A stretch of 5,116 bases of DNA from Treponema sp. Lineage in GTDB: Bacteria > Spirochaetota > Spirochaetia > Treponematales > Treponemataceae. Location of the stretch: contig JAFOTA010000051.1 of NCBI GenBank assembly GCA_017421145.1, positions 1 through 5,116 on the forward strand, read 5' to 3'. The notes beneath the pieces are model-generated. The model did not search any database. It worked only from the letters and a program-made list of their open reading frames with translations, and was not told the DNA's origin. This document shows, piece after piece, positions 4,435 through 5,116 of this stretch (the stretch's first letter is position 1; every line of letters begins with the position of its first letter). A program made the position numbers and the translations under genes.

Positions 4435-5116
4435 TCATGGATTAGGGTTGTATTGGAATGTTTGAGTTCCATTTGACGAAATGCTTATGTCCGCAACCTT
4501 TATAAAGCTTTCCAGTCCGTTTTTTCCTGTTACAAGTTTGTTTGTTGGTACTGAATATTGGTTTATGTTATACCAAGATGATTCTGCTTCTAAGGTTCTG
4601 TTATCACTACTGTCGTAATTGTAAATATTCCATTTGTACAAAAAGCCAATATTGTTAGGAATTGCGGAGAAGATGTAGGGTGATGAAGTACTTTCAAACG
4701 GATATACGTAGGCAATAAGGGTTTGTGGAGCAGCAGTCCTTGGCTGCAATATAGCCATGGTTAGATTTGTTGTCGAAGAACTAACTGTTCCGTAACAGAA
4801 ACCGTGATTGCCAGTAATATTATCCACCTGATATACGGTCAAGGCACACAAGAGGGCATTGCTGGATAAATTGCTTACACCATTTGGATACAAAATATAA
4901 CCGTCATATTCTGCGTTCTCATCAAGAGTAACTTCTTTATATTCATCATCAAAAGCTCCCCCCTGAGCGTCGTCCGCTATCCATATACGCACAGGCTTGT
5001 TTTTACACTTTTCTTTTACGTATTCAGTTATACCACTATAAGTACATGAATACGGAGTGATTTTTACTTTGTAAGCCTTTTTGAATATCGGGGTTATGGT
5101 AATTGGATAATCCGGC
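4435..5116 (-). CDS. Unrecognised, probably exported protein, C-terminal part (5' partial)
   Basis: I do not recognise this family. The frame is open from the right edge to a TGA at 4435-4437, giving 226 C-terminal residues; the GTG at 4992 is merely internal. The visible part is rich in Ser, Asn, Thr and Tyr, with alternating hydrophobic/polar stretches suggesting beta strands (PITITPIF, YKVKITPYS, PVRIWIADD, LTVYQVD). It has few basic residues after the first 45 and no obvious transmembrane helix, which fits a surface or periplasmic beta-rich protein. The segment ITPIFKKAYKVKI faintly resembles linkers between repeats in treponemal surface proteins, but this is not enough for a family call. 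It ends in TQTFQYNPNP, without a sorting motif. Any signal or lipoprotein peptide would lie outside the window. Its base composition looks more AT-rich than neighbouring glgC. Confidence 0.75.
   Translation of the reverse strand, partial: PDYPITITPIFKKAYKVKITPYSCTYSGITEYVKEKCKNKPVRIWIADDAQGGAFDDEYKEVTLDENAEYDGYILYPNGVSNLSSNALLCALTVYQVDNITGNHGFCYGTVSSSTTNLTMAILQPRTAAPQTLIAYVYPFESTSSPYIFSAIPNNIGFLYKWNIYNYDSSDNRTLEAESSWYNINQYSVPTNKLVTGKNGLESFIKVADISISSNGTQTFQYNPNP

Noticed and set aside
1..5116. CRISPR array, insertion sequence, prophage or defence system
   Set aside because: There are no regularly spaced repeats, no transposase or integrase frame and no paired terminal repeats; all large frames but the right-edge one are housekeeping or chemotaxis genes.

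Overview
The window looks like a chromosomal segment from a spirochaete, most likely a saccharolytic, host-associated Treponema. This is an inference from gene content (rpmF-acpP-rnc cluster, a spirochaete-like chemoreceptor, a plant/cyanobacterial-style glgC), moderate GC with AT-rich spacers and strong sigma-70-type promoters. The genus was not confirmed by any search.

Layout, left to right. Positions 1-1006 (+) hold the C-terminal signalling part of a methyl-accepting chemotaxis protein whose N-terminal part lies off the left edge. A near-consensus promoter at 1101-1129 then drives a tRNA-Gly(TCC) gene at 1147-1219. Converging on it from the right is a minus-strand block read rpmF (ribosomal protein L32), acpP (acyl carrier protein), then rnc (ribonuclease III), running from about 2832 down to 1403. 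A clear intrinsic terminator sits just after acpP and before rnc. It overlaps the longest possible rnc reading frame and argues for a shorter start at 2155. A 232-base AT-rich divergent spacer carries a strong promoter for rpmF-acpP and a separate promoter for glgC. glgC (2957-4249, +) encodes ADP-glucose pyrophosphorylase, the committed step of glycogen synthesis, and ends in a textbook terminator at 4270-4304. Positions 4435-5116 (-) hold the C-terminal 226 residues of an unrecognised, probably exported Ser/Asn/Tyr-rich protein that is cut off by the right edge. A 9-bp inverted repeat starts four bases beyond its stop codon.

Functionally this is mostly housekeeping: translation (L32, tRNA-Gly), RNA processing (RNase III), fatty acid synthesis (ACP), carbon storage (GlgC) and chemotaxis (MCP). 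The rpmF-acpP pair is a translation-to-lipid-synthesis coupling also seen in other bacteria. I see no CRISPR array, insertion sequence, phage gene or defence system, and no convincing undescribed multi-gene system. The points most worth a second look are the plant/cyanobacterial-type allosteric residues in GlgC, the terminator between acpP and rnc, the tandem promoter arrangement ahead of rpmF, and the orphan exported protein with its adjacent inverted repeat.
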